Below, piece by piece: positions 27,050 through 35,555 of a stretch of DNA of 64,000 bases. The first letter of the stretch is position 1; each line of letters opens with the position of its first letter. The notes under the pieces are model-generated. The model was not told the DNA's origin. It was given only the letters and a program-made list of their open reading frames with translations, and did no database searches. The DNA comes from Phyllobacterium calauticae (GTDB taxonomy: Bacteria; Pseudomonadota; Alphaproteobacteria; Rhizobiales; Rhizobiaceae): contig NZ_JAGENB010000010.1 in assembly GCF_019991125.1 (NCBI RefSeq), positions 54,926 to 118,925 of the forward strand, given 5' to 3'. The translations under genes were made by a program, and so were the position numbers.

Positions 27050-27889
27050 ATGAAACTACACAAGCTCCTGCTGTCGGGTGCGATGGCGCTTTCCGCGCTG
27101 TCCATGTCTGCGGCCCATGCGAAGGACTGGAAGACAGTCACGATCACGCTGGAGGGCGCCTATGCACCCTGGAATGTCACCAATCCGGACGGGACGCTGG
27201 GCGGCTTCGAGCCGGAACTGGCCGCACATATGTGTGCCGAGATGAAGATCGAGTGCAAACTGGTGGCTTCCGATTGGGATGGCATGATTCCGGCGCTCAA
27301 CGCCGGCAAGTTCGATGTCATCATGGATGCGCTGTCGATCACCGACGAGCGCAAGCAGGTCATCGATTTCACGATCCCCTATGCCAATACCCATGCGGGT
27401 TTCGCCACCCAGAAGGACAGCCCGCTAGCCAATGCGGCCGGAACCGGTTCGGTTCTCAAGCTCACGCCGGGGCAGACCGGCGTTGCCGAAATTGAGGCGA
27501 TGAAGACAGCCTTCAAGGGCAAGACCATCGGCATCCAGGCGGCGACCGTCTATGCCAAGTTCATCTATGACAATTTCGGCAGCATCGCCACCGTGCGCGA
27601 ATACAAGACCGGCGCGGAGCGCGATCTCGATCTGGAGTCCGGCCGTATTGATCTTGCCTTCGACGATGCCGTGTATTTCGGCACGACATTCGAAAAGGCC
27701 AACGGCGCGCTGGTTTTCACCGGCCCCGAATTCGGCGGTACGATCTTCGGCATCGGCGAGGGACTGGGCATCCGCAAGGCCGACACGGATCTGAAGGCCA
27801 TGTTCGACAAGGCCATCACCGCCGCCCTGGCGGATGGTACGGTCAAGACCCTGTCGATGAAGTGGTTCAAGACCGACGTCAGCCCGTGA
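27050..27889 (+). CDS. Polar amino-acid ABC transporter, periplasmic binding protein
   Basis: Family 3 solute-binding protein of 279 residues with a 24-residue signal peptide (cleavage after SAAHA). The mature part has the typical VTITLEGAYAPWN, GGFEPELAAHMCAEMKIECKLV, DWDGMIPALNAGKFDVIMDALSIT and TIGIQAATVYAKFI segments, as in lysine/arginine/ornithine, histidine and octopine binders. An insertion around residues 125-150 (NAAGTGSVLKLTPGQTG...) is slightly unusual. GAGGAGAAGG precedes ATG 27050. It is the first gene of a four-gene operon with both permeases and the ATPase. The ligand is inferred only as a polar or basic amino acid. Confidence 0.92.
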   Translation: MKLHKLLLSGAMALSALSMSAAHAKDWKTVTITLEGAYAPWNVTNPDGTLGGFEPELAAHMCAEMKIECKLVASDWDGMIPALNAGKFDVIMDALSITDERKQVIDFTIPYANTHAGFATQKDSPLANAAGTGSVLKLTPGQTGVAEIEAMKTAFKGKTIGIQAATVYAKFIYDNFGSIATVREYKTGAERDLDLESGRIDLAFDDAVYFGTTFEKANGALVFTGPEFGGTIFGIGEGLGIRKADTDLKAMFDKAITAALADGTVKTLSMKWFKTDVSP

Positions 27890-28022
27890 CTATCGCCGCG
27901 AGGCGGTAACGCCCTCTGGATGAATGGGGCATTGTCAGAAAGGCGCGGCATTTGCAGCATCTGACAATGCCCGCCTATACTCTGAAAAACCGGATCAACC
28001 GGGCGGAGCGGGAACACGGCGC

Positions 28023-28745
28023 ATGTGGATAATCGAGGTGCTCGGATTTGGACAGCAGGGCTGGGGCGGGCTGCTTATCGCCGGTGCGCTGATGACCCTG
28101 TGCGTAACCATCGTCGCCCTGCTGCTCGGCGCTGTTCTCGGCACCATGGTTGCCTGGGCGAAACTGTCGGGAAACAGGGTTCTGAGCGCGCTCGGAAACA
28201 CCTATACGACCGTGTTTCGCGGTGTTCCTGAACTTCTGATCATCTATCTCATCTATTTCGGCGGATCGGGCGCCGTCACCGCCATCGGGCGCTATCTCGG
28301 CTATGAAGGCTTTCTTGGCCTGCCGTCCTTTGCCGCGGGCGCGCTGGCGGTCGGCATCATCTCCGGCGCCTATCAGGCGGAGGTTTATCGCGGCGCTTTT
28401 CTGGCCATTCCCAAGGGAGAACTGGAGGCTGCAGAGGCCATCGGCATGCATCGCGGCCTGCGCTTTCGCCGCATCATCGCGCCGCAGGTGCTGCGTTTTG
28501 CCATTCCCGGTATCGGCAATGTCTGGCAGCTGAGCCTGAAGGACTCGGCGCTGGTTTCGGTGACCGGGCTGGCGGATCTGATGCGCACGAGCCAGGTCGC
28601 CGCCGGATCGACCCGGCAATATTTCCTGTTCTTCATTGCCGGCGGCTGTCTCTATCTCGTTCTGACCAGCCTGTCGGACCGGCTGTTCAACCGGGCGGAG
28701 CGGCGTGCCAACCGCTCCATGCCGTCGTCCCTCGGTCACGCCTGA
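28023..28745 (+). CDS. Amino-acid ABC transporter permease (HisQ type)
   Basis: A 240-residue integral membrane subunit with about five helices. The N-terminal half has FRGVPELLIIYLIYFGG, and the EAA coupling loop reads GELEAAEAIGMHRGLRFRRIIAPQVLRFAIPGIGN. It pairs with the next permease to form the channel for the 27050 binding protein. ATG 28023 begins the usual MWII...GFGQQGWG N-terminus; an upstream in-frame start at 27924 is unlikely. A very long antisense frame over this region is a codon-bias shadow. Confidence 0.92.
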   Translation: MWIIEVLGFGQQGWGGLLIAGALMTLCVTIVALLLGAVLGTMVAWAKLSGNRVLSALGNTYTTVFRGVPELLIIYLIYFGGSGAVTAIGRYLGYEGFLGLPSFAAGALAVGIISGAYQAEVYRGAFLAIPKGELEAAEAIGMHRGLRFRRIIAPQVLRFAIPGIGNVWQLSLKDSALVSVTGLADLMRTSQVAAGSTRQYFLFFIAGGCLYLVLTSLSDRLFNRAERRANRSMPSSLGHA

Positions 28746-28754
28746 GGAGCGGTC

Positions 28755-29453
28755 ATGGATTTTGTCTTCATTTTCCAGACCATGAAAACCCTGCTGGCAG
28801 CGGTGCCGATGACGCTGGCGCTGTTTTTCCTCTCGATCTTCTTCGGCGGTTTGCTGGCCTTGCTGATCGTGTGGATGCGTGTCGCCAAAAACCCGATCCT
28901 CCGCAATTTTGCCAAGGGTTACATTTTCGTGTTCCGCGGCTCGCCGCTGCTGATCCAGATGTTTCTGGTGTTTTACGGCCTCGGTCAGTTCGGCTTCATC
29001 CGCTACAGCTTTCTCTGGCCGTTCCTGCGCGAACCCTTTGTCTGCGCCGTGCTTTCGCTGGCGCTGTGCACGGCCGGTTATACCGCCGAGATATTTCGCG
29101 GCGGTCTGCGGGCCGTTTCCGTCAAGGAGATCGAGGCCGCGCGCTCCATCGGCATGTCGGGTTTTCTGCTCGTCCGGCGGATCATCGGACCGATCGCCTT
29201 CCGCCATGCGCTTCCCGCCTATTCCACTGAAATCGTCATGATGGTCAAATCGACCGCGCTTGCCAGCCTCGTGACGGTATGGGAGGTCACGGGCGTGGCA
29301 CAGCGTCTCATTTCGCAGACCTACCGCACCATGGAAGTGTTTTTGTGCGCGGCGGCGATCTATCTCATCCTCAATTTCCTGATCCTGCAGGCCATGGCGC
29401 TGCTGGAACACCGGCTTTCCCAGCATCGGCGCGCTGTTCCGCGTTTGCCGTAA
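28755..29453 (+). CDS. Amino-acid ABC transporter permease (HisM type)
   Basis: A 232-residue permease with the HisM-type [21 protein letters not shown] and the coupling loop [35 protein letters not shown]. Two permeases of 240 and 232 residues, separated by nine bases, are the usual composition of PAAT-family importers. It starts nine bases after its partner and ends 13 bases before the ATPase, so the operon is tightly packed. Confidence 0.92.
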   Translation: MDFVFIFQTMKTLLAAVPMTLALFFLSIFFGGLLALLIVWMRVAKNPILRNFAKGYIFVFRGSPLLIQMFLVFYGLGQFGFIRYSFLWPFLREPFVCAVLSLALCTAGYTAEIFRGGLRAVSVKEIEAARSIGMSGFLLVRRIIGPIAFRHALPAYSTEIVMMVKSTALASLVTVWEVTGVAQRLISQTYRTMEVFLCAAAIYLILNFLILQAMALLEHRLSQHRRAVPRLP

Positions 29454-29466
29454 GGAACCTTGTATT

Positions 29467-30267
29467 ATGGTGCATGAACATTCCGCCGATCCCGCCGCAG
29501 CAACCGTCAACCGGCTTTCCGTGCGCAATATCCGCAAGAAATTCGGTTCACTGGAAGTCCTGCGCGGGATTTCGCTCGAAGCCCATGACGGCGACGTCAT
29601 TTCCATTCTGGGGTCGAGCGGTTCGGGCAAATCGACGTTCCTGCGCTGCATCAATCTTCTCGAAATTGCCGATGAAGGCGAGATCTGGGTGGATGGCGAA
29701 CATATCAACATGGTCAGGAAGCACGGCAGGAATGTCCCTGCGAGTTCGAAGCAGGTGGACCATATCCGCGCGGAACTGGGGATGGTGTTCCAGTCGTTCA
29801 ATCTGTGGTCGCATATGACCATCCTGCAAAACCTGATCGAAGGCCCCGTTCACGTGCTCAAACGCCCCCGGGCGGAATGTATCGCAGAGGCGGAAGCGCT
29901 TCTGGAAAAGGTGGGGATCGCGGAAAAGCGCCATGCCTATCCGGCCCATCTGTCCGGCGGTCAGCAGCAGCGGGCAGCCATTGCCCGCTCCCTGGCGATG
30001 AAACCGAAGGTCATGCTGTTTGACGAGCCCACATCGGCGCTCGATCCCGAACTGGTCGGTGAAGTGCTGCGGGTGATGCGCTCGCTGGCGGAGGAGGGGA
30101 TGACGATGCTCGTCGTGACCCATGAAATGAATTTTGCGCGGGATGTTTCCAACCGCGTCGTGTTCATGCGCGAAGGGCTGATCGATTGCGACGGTTCGCC
30201 GGCGGAGATGTTCAGCGGCGCAACGTCGCCCGCATTTCGCCAGTTTATCGGTAATTTCCGGGGGTAG
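29467..30267 (+). CDS. Amino-acid ABC transporter ATP-binding protein
   Basis: A 266-residue ATPase energising the two permeases. The Walker A is GSSGSGKST (49-57), the Q-loop lies in [13 protein letters not shown], the signature LSGGQQQR is near 162-169, Walker B is [14 protein letters not shown], and the switch histidine is in VVTHEM. The insertion [23 protein letters not shown] is typical of HisP/OccP-type subunits. The 3' end overlaps, on the opposite strand, the last codons of a hypothetical gene. Confidence 0.94.
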   Translation: MVHEHSADPAAATVNRLSVRNIRKKFGSLEVLRGISLEAHDGDVISILGSSGSGKSTFLRCINLLEIADEGEIWVDGEHINMVRKHGRNVPASSKQVDHIRAELGMVFQSFNLWSHMTILQNLIEGPVHVLKRPRAECIAEAEALLEKVGIAEKRHAYPAHLSGGQQQRAAIARSLAMKPKVMLFDEPTSALDPELVGEVLRVMRSLAEEGMTMLVVTHEMNFARDVSNRVVFMREGLIDCDGSPAEMFSGATSPAFRQFIGNFRG

Positions 30268-30550
30268 GGCGGATTCTGCCCTTGGCGGTTTTCCGCCGGA
30301 CGAGTACAGCATTCACGGCAAATCGGGCTATCGCTTGGGCATCCCGGTTGCCGATAATGAATGCGGCACGGACAAAACGCTCCAGAATTTTCCGTTCCGG
30401 ATCGTTGTCATCCTCGATTTTCAACGTCCTTGCCGCCCCGTCCAGCGCCTGCTGCATGAGTTCGCCGTCGGCCGTTGAATAATTCGGATTATCGGTATCT
30501 AAAAACGTCAATGACCATTTCCACCCATTATTTTTATGTGTTGGATGCAA
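30245..30550 (-). CDS. Hypothetical protein convergent with the ABC operon
   Basis: About 101 residues. The N-terminal third ([14 protein letters not shown]...NPNYSTADG) is polar. The rest forms likely helices ([49 protein letters not shown]). It overlaps the end of the ATPase gene by 23 bases on the other strand. Upstream DNA is AT-rich and no clear ribosome site precedes the ATG; internal starts exist at ATG 30457 and TTG codons. I do not recognise the family. The 215 bases to the ligase gene hold nothing visible. Confidence 0.45.
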   Translation of the reverse strand: MHPTHKNNGWKWSLTFLDTDNPNYSTADGELMQQALDGAARTLKIEDDNDPERKILERFVRAAFIIGNRDAQAIARFAVNAVLVRRKTAKGRIRPTPGNYR

Positions 30551-30765
30551 CCGGTAGTTTATAAATTCTACTTGTATTAGAAGCTTGATTTAATCGCCTG
30601 ATGCTGCGTAGAAATTGCGTCTTTCTCAAGGTAACGCACGGAGGTGACATTGGAAATCTATTATAAGTGATTATCCGGCTGTTGTTCCGAAGTGCCTATT
30701 TACGCTAAATATGTAACTGGAATTCATAGGAAAAATGCGCTCGGGTAAAGCCTGTCGCGACGGCT

Positions 30766-32025
30766 TCACACCCTTGCTTCAGAAGCGGCGGGCGCCGGGG
30801 AATATCGGGCTTCCAGCGCGACGCAGCCCCAGATGATACCCACAAGAATGTAGAAATGGCGCCAGTGATCGGTATCGATGACATTGCCGATGGCCACATG
30901 CGAGAGATAGGTGAGATAGGCACATAGCAGGAAGGGCTGCCAGGGCCTGTCGCGAAACAGGATGCGCAGGCCAAGACCCAGCGTCAGCATGGTCAGGGTC
31001 AGGTAGCTGACGAAGCCGATCCAGCCATAATCAAGCGCCGCCTTCAGCCAGATATTGTGGGTATCCTCGCCATAGATGGGCCCGAACTCCAGCGGTCCGA
31101 TCCCGAGGGGATGATCGACCGACATCAGCAGGCCATACCAGTGGCGGGCGAAGCGTCCGAACTGGGCATTGTCGTAATCCTGCACCAGTTGGGCGCGCGC
31201 AAAGAACAGTTCCGACACACTGGGAATCTGCAGCGCGATGACGATGGCGACGAGAAGAATCGCGACCGCCAGGCCGGCAAGCAGGATGATTCTGATGCGG
31301 AAGAGGCGGCTCGGGCTGCGGATGAACAGCGCCAGGGCAAGGCCCGCAATCACCAGCACGGCCATGCCCCATGCGGCACGGGAAAACGACAGGAAAACGC
31401 CGAGGGTGAGGATGAGCGTGGGCACGAGGCGCAGCGGCAGGGTCCGCAGATCGCCCACCAGTATGCCATGCACCAGCCAGGCAATCGGCAGGATCAGGAA
31501 GGGGCCGAAGACGTTGGGATCCTTGAAGGCGCCCATGGCGCGGCCATAGCGCGTAAAAACCTCCGCCCCCGGGAAGGCGTCGAAATAGCCGAGAATCCCC
31601 AGCATCGTCGTGCAGACCGCCGCGATCACATAGCCGTTGAAGATCGCCCGCAGAATGCGGTGGTTGCCTTCTATGATCGCAGCGAAGAATACGGACGTGA
31701 GCGCCAGAAACAGCGACACGGCCATATACATCGGTGCGGTCTTCAGATCGGCCATCTGCGCCACCGACAGCCAGCCGCCGAGATTGAACAGCACAAGCGT
31801 TGCGAGAAGAACCACCACGCTGCGCGAGAAGCGCAGGCCGAAGAGTGCCCAGCCCACGATCAGGGTAGCCATGTACAACTCGTAGGGCGCGGGTTCGTTG
31901 ATGACGAACCCGCTGAGGAACACGCCGAACCCGACAGCCGTCATCGAAAACATCCGGATCAGCGCACGGTTGCCGGCGGCCCTGCCGACATGGGCTGAAT
32001 CAGTGGGATCGGCGGCGGCGCTCAA
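30766..32025 (-). CDS. O-antigen ligase/polymerase (Wzy/WaaL) family membrane protein
   Basis: About 419 residues with roughly 12 transmembrane helices and a large periplasmic loop near FFARAQLVQDYDNAQFGRFARHWYG...HPLGIGPLEFG...EDTHNIWLKAALDYGW, the family hallmark. It polymerises lipid-linked repeat units or transfers glycan. The start is uncertain: TTG 32025 overlaps the TGA of the upstream transferase gene and would give coupling; ATG 31953 is a shorter alternative. It is the last gene of the minus-strand EPS operon. Confidence 0.85.
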   Translation of the reverse strand: MSAAADPTDSAHVGRAAGNRALIRMFSMTAVGFGVFLSGFVINEPAPYELYMATLIVGWALFGLRFSRSVVVLLATLVLFNLGGWLSVAQMADLKTAPMYMAVSLFLALTSVFFAAIIEGNHRILRAIFNGYVIAAVCTTMLGILGYFDAFPGAEVFTRYGRAMGAFKDPNVFGPFLILPIAWLVHGILVGDLRTLPLRLVPTLILTLGVFLSFSRAAWGMAVLVIAGLALALFIRSPSRLFRIRIILLAGLAVAILLVAIVIALQIPSVSELFFARAQLVQDYDNAQFGRFARHWYGLLMSVDHPLGIGPLEFGPIYGEDTHNIWLKAALDYGWIGFVSYLTLTMLTLGLGLRILFRDRPWQPFLLCAYLTYLSHVAIGNVIDTDHWRHFYILVGIIWGCVALEARYSPAPAASEARV

Positions 32026-33566
32026 TAGGCGTTGTCCGTGTTGAGCAGGCGGACCGGTGTCAGGAACAGGATTTTCAGATCGAACCACAATGACCAGTTT
32101 TCAATGTAGTAGAGATCGAACTCCGTCCGCATCTTGATCTTGTCTTCCGTATCGATTTCACCGCGCCAGCCATTGATCTGAGCCCACCCCGTCACACCCG
32201 GCTTGACCCGGTGGCGGGCGAAATAGCCGTCCACGACCTCATTGTAGAGCAGATTGTGGGTATGGGCCGATATGGCGTGCGGCCGGGGCCCGACCAGCGA
32301 AAGCGTTCCCATCAGGGAATTGAAAAACTGCGGCAATTCGTCGACGGATGTCTTGCGGATGATGCGTCCGACCTTCGTGACGCGCGGGTCGTTCTTCACC
32401 ACCGCATTGCGCGCCGTCGGATCGCACATTTCCGTATACATGGAACGGAACTTCCAGACCTCGATGATTTCATTGTTGAAGCCGTGCCGCCGCTGCTTGA
32501 AAATGACCGAGCCCTTGCTCTCCAGCCGGATGGCGAGGGCGGTCGCCAGCATGATCGGGCTGAAGACAATGATGCCGAACAGGCTGAAGACGATATCGAA
32601 TGCCCGTTTCGCCACGGAATCCCAGTCATTGATGGGCTTGTCGAACAGATCGATCATGGCGATCGAGCCGATATAGGAATAGGCGCGCGGGCGGAACTGC
32701 AAATGATTGTTGTGGGCCGACAACCGGATATCCACCGGCAGGACCCAGAGCTTCTTGAGAAGCGCCAGAACGCGCTCTTCCGCCGTGATCGGCAGCGAGA
32801 CAATGAGCATGTCGATATGCGCGATGCGCGCAAACTCGATCAACTCGGAAATATTGCCCAGCTTGGGATAACCCGCGACGACGGGCGGGGAACGCTTGGC
32901 ATCCCGGTCATCGAAGACGCCGCAGATGCGGATATCGTTGTAGGGCTGCTGCTCGATCGAGCGGATCAGGTCCTCGGCCGGCTTGCCGCCACCGACAATC
33001 ACGGCGCGGCGTTCCATCTTGCCGTTGCGGGCCCAGCGGCGGATAAGCCGCGACATGATCACGCGAAAGGCAATGAACAGGATCAGCCCGGAGACATACC
33101 AGGTACCCAGCCAGACCCGCGAATAGGCCTCGGAAATCTTGAGGAAAAAGGCGGCCAGCGCCATCAGCGCAAAGGTGCCGGACCACGCCATCAGCAGGCG
33201 GCCGAATCGGGTGAACGGATTGCGCATCACCGCAAGCTGGTAACTGTCCGTGAGTTCCAGGACGAGCACGCCGACAATGGCGGTCACAAGAACGGCGGAG
33301 AAATAACTGAAGATTGCCCCCCGCTGCGGGCCGACATACATCAGAAAGACCGTCATGCCGGTCAACAGGATAATCAGGAATTCCACGATGCGCATGATGC
33401 CGCTGATCATGACGGGTGAATTGCTGTTGCGCGCATATTGCGAGGCAATCTGGTAGGCGACAGGGCTGAGTTTGACCTTTTCCGCCGGTTTGGACGACCC
33501 GGCATCGGCCGCAAGATCGCGCACGGCATCCCGCGAGAACCTGTTTTCCCCTTTTCTGTCTTTCAT
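32022..33566 (-). CDS. Undecaprenyl-phosphate hexose-1-phosphate transferase (WcaJ/ExoY type)
   Basis: Initiates polysaccharide repeat-unit assembly by placing a sugar phosphate on the lipid carrier. The protein has 514 residues. Four N-terminal transmembrane helices are followed by a Rossmann-like central domain (AVIVGGGKPAEDLIRSI). The C-terminal catalytic domain begins with a membrane helix and has KFRSMYTEMCD, VTKVGRIIRKTSVDELPQFFNSLMGTLSLVGPRPHA and PGVTGWAQINGWRG. ATG 33566 has AAGGTG upstream; ATG 33599 would add 11 residues. The stop overlaps the possible TTG start of the ligase/polymerase. Confidence 0.93.
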   Translation of the reverse strand: MKDRKGENRFSRDAVRDLAADAGSSKPAEKVKLSPVAYQIASQYARNSNSPVMISGIMRIVEFLIILLTGMTVFLMYVGPQRGAIFSYFSAVLVTAIVGVLVLELTDSYQLAVMRNPFTRFGRLLMAWSGTFALMALAAFFLKISEAYSRVWLGTWYVSGLILFIAFRVIMSRLIRRWARNGKMERRAVIVGGGKPAEDLIRSIEQQPYNDIRICGVFDDRDAKRSPPVVAGYPKLGNISELIEFARIAHIDMLIVSLPITAEERVLALLKKLWVLPVDIRLSAHNNHLQFRPRAYSYIGSIAMIDLFDKPINDWDSVAKRAFDIVFSLFGIIVFSPIMLATALAIRLESKGSVIFKQRRHGFNNEIIEVWKFRSMYTEMCDPTARNAVVKNDPRVTKVGRIIRKTSVDELPQFFNSLMGTLSLVGPRPHAISAHTHNLLYNEVVDGYFARHRVKPGVTGWAQINGWRGEIDTEDKIKMRTEFDLYYIENWSLWFDLKILFLTPVRLLNTDNAY

Positions 33567-33655
33567 ACTGCACCTTGAAGAGTTCGATTGATCCGTCATA
33601 TCACGGATGAGCTAAGGAATGCTTGCCTGAAAAATGCATGCGGACGGGGTTCGGC

Positions 33656-34792
33656 CTATTCATTCAGCGCGGCAAAATATTCCGTCTCGAGCTGCGCCGC
33701 CATGCTGTCGGCGCTGAAGCGTTGCCTGATCTGATCGGGACCGGGAAGGGCAGCCAGATAGGCGGCGGGATCGCCGAGAACGGCGACCATCTTGCGGGCA
33801 AGCTCCTGCGCATCCGGTTGCACCAGGGCGACGGAATTCTCACCCACTATCTCAGGAATGCCGCCGACACGGCTGACGATGACGGGCCGGCCGGCGGCCA
33901 GCGCTTCCAGGACAATGTAGGGCAGGGCTTCGGCGCGGGAGGGAATGACCACAATCCGGGCAAGACGAAACGCTGTGCGCGCCTGCATGGGCGGCAGGAA
34001 CCTGATCTGCGCGTGCATGCCCGTCGCTTCAGCCTGCCGGACAAGCGGATCGCGCTCGCCGCCATCGCCAACCATGATGGCGGTCGGCGCCTGTCCGCCC
34101 ATGGTGCTCACGCCTGCCAGGGCGTCGATAAAAATATCAGGCCCTTTCAGGCTGCGCAGTTCGCCGATGAACAGGAAATCCGCGGCATCCTTGTCCGGCC
34201 GGACGGGTTCAAAATCAGCATCCGCCAGACCGTTATAGATCAGCGCGGATTTGCAGCGCGGCGCGCCGACCTTGGTGATGTATGTGTCACGCTCGAAAGC
34301 GGAGACAAAGATGATCCGGTCGGTCATCCCTTCCATGAAGCGCTCGATGCGAAAAATCACGCGGCCGGCCGTGGTGGCCGGGCTGTAGTGCAGGCTGCCG
34401 CCATGCGGAGAGTAAAACCGCGCAACGCGCTTTCCCGAAAGCCGCAGCAGCGAGCCGAACAGTCTGGCATAGGTGCCGCCCTTGGCGCCGTGTCCATGCA
34501 GGATATCCGGCTGCATTGCCTTGAGCGTCTTGCGGGTGCGCACGGCCGCCATCACATCGCCGGGGCCGATCTGCCGCTGCATGGCAATGCGTTTCATCCC
34601 CAATGCCAGCTTGTCCCGCATCTGTGCCAGCAGAGCCTCTTCGAAATCCCCGCCGGTCGAGGCGTCGCAGACAACGCCGACCTGATGTCCTGCCTTTATC
34701 TGCGCATCAATGAGATCGCGCACGTGCCGGAATATTCCCCCGACAGGTGCGCGAAAGCAGTGAACAATACGAAGGGATCGGCTGTCGCTCAT
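33656..34792 (-). CDS. GT4-family glycosyltransferase
   Basis: A 378-residue GT-B glycosyltransferase. The N-terminal domain has the GGIFRHVRDL motif and HGHGAKGG; the C-terminal nucleotide-sugar domain shows FLFIGELRSLKGPDIFIDAL and the family E-x7-E region RAEALPYIVLEALAAGRPVI. It adds a sugar to the growing lipid-linked unit on the cytoplasmic face. It starts nine bases after the OPX lipoprotein stop and precedes the transferase gene by 89 bases. The sugar donor is not predictable. Confidence 0.9.
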   Translation of the reverse strand: MSDSRSLRIVHCFRAPVGGIFRHVRDLIDAQIKAGHQVGVVCDASTGGDFEEALLAQMRDKLALGMKRIAMQRQIGPGDVMAAVRTRKTLKAMQPDILHGHGAKGGTYARLFGSLLRLSGKRVARFYSPHGGSLHYSPATTAGRVIFRIERFMEGMTDRIIFVSAFERDTYITKVGAPRCKSALIYNGLADADFEPVRPDKDAADFLFIGELRSLKGPDIFIDALAGVSTMGGQAPTAIMVGDGGERDPLVRQAEATGMHAQIRFLPPMQARTAFRLARIVVIPSRAEALPYIVLEALAAGRPVIVSRVGGIPEIVGENSVALVQPDAQELARKMVAVLGDPAAYLAALPGPDQIRQRFSADSMAAQLETEYFAALNE

Positions 34793-34801
34793 CTCCCGCG
34801 A

Positions 34802-35368
34802 TCAGAAGAAGCGCTCGCGCACATAGACGGTATCGCCGGGCAGGACGGGATCGGAAATCGTCACGCGGCCGGTGAGGATTTCACCGTTGAGCTGGCGGGT
34901 GATGTCGACATCCCCCTGATTGGCCCGGGCGCTGAAACCGCCGGCAGCGGCAATCGCCTTCTGGGCGGTCATTCCCGGCACGTAGGAATACTGACCGGCG
35001 GCGCCGACTTCGCCCATGACGAAGATCGGCCGGTAGCGGTCGACTTCCACGGCGACATCAGGATCACGCAAATAGCCCTTGCGCAGCTTGGCGGCCACGG
35101 CGGCTTCGATCTGCTGGATTGTCTTGCCGCGGGCAGGCACGCTGCCGATGAGCGGCACCGAGATATAACCGGCCTGATCAACGCTGTAGGTATTGGTCAA
35201 GCCTTCCTGTTCGAACACGGTCAGGCGCACCCGGTCACCCGCATCGAGCAGGTAGGGTTTGTTGATGGCGTCGTGAAATGCCGCAGGGGCAGGGCGATAA
35301 CTGGCGCAGCCGCCGAGTGTCATCGACACAACGCTGATCGCGACCAGAAAGATTTGCTTGCTGAACAC
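34802..35368 (-). CDS. Outer-membrane polysaccharide export lipoprotein (OPX/Wza type)
   Basis: A 188-residue precursor with a lipobox (TLGGC). The Poly_export domain reads YLLDAGDRVRLTVFEQEGLTNTYSVDQAGYISVPLIGSVPARGKT, and an SLBB segment follows (VMGEVGAAGQYSYVPGMTAQKAIAAAGGF). It is short, as in ExoF- or GumB-type OPX proteins, without the C-terminal Wza helix. It provides the exit channel for the polysaccharide. It is the first gene of the minus-strand EPS operon and divergent from the PCP-type gene; the 187-base divergent region presumably carries both promoters. Confidence 0.92.
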   Translation of the reverse strand: MFSKQIFLVAISVVSMTLGGCASYRPAPAAFHDAINKPYLLDAGDRVRLTVFEQEGLTNTYSVDQAGYISVPLIGSVPARGKTIQQIEAAVAAKLRKGYLRDPDVAVEVDRYRPIFVMGEVGAAGQYSYVPGMTAQKAIAAAGGFSARANQGDVDITRQLNGEILTGRVTISDPVLPGDTVYVRERFF

Positions 35369-35555
35369 CGTAAATACCCTTGCAACAATGGCGACGAATT
35401 CGCTCGACTCTGAGCGGGATTATCAGTTCATTAGGGTTAATGGCTGGTAAACTGCGCGTGCACTTTTGTTGCGCTGTCTGCTTTATAGTCCGGATATTTT
35501 AACCCGCTGGTTACCATGGGTCTTTACCATTGCGGCATTCAAAGTGGAGTGGGGA

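Noticed and set aside
27975..29822. 615-codon open frame antisense to the ABC permeases and ATPase
   Set aside because: It lies entirely over three well-supported genes in a GC-rich codon context; composition is of the Arg/His/Asp-rich shadow type and there is no start signal.
33623..35413. 596-codon open frame antisense to the GT4 and OPX genes
   Set aside because: Opposite strand of two genes with clear family motifs; low-complexity hydrophilic product typical of shadows.
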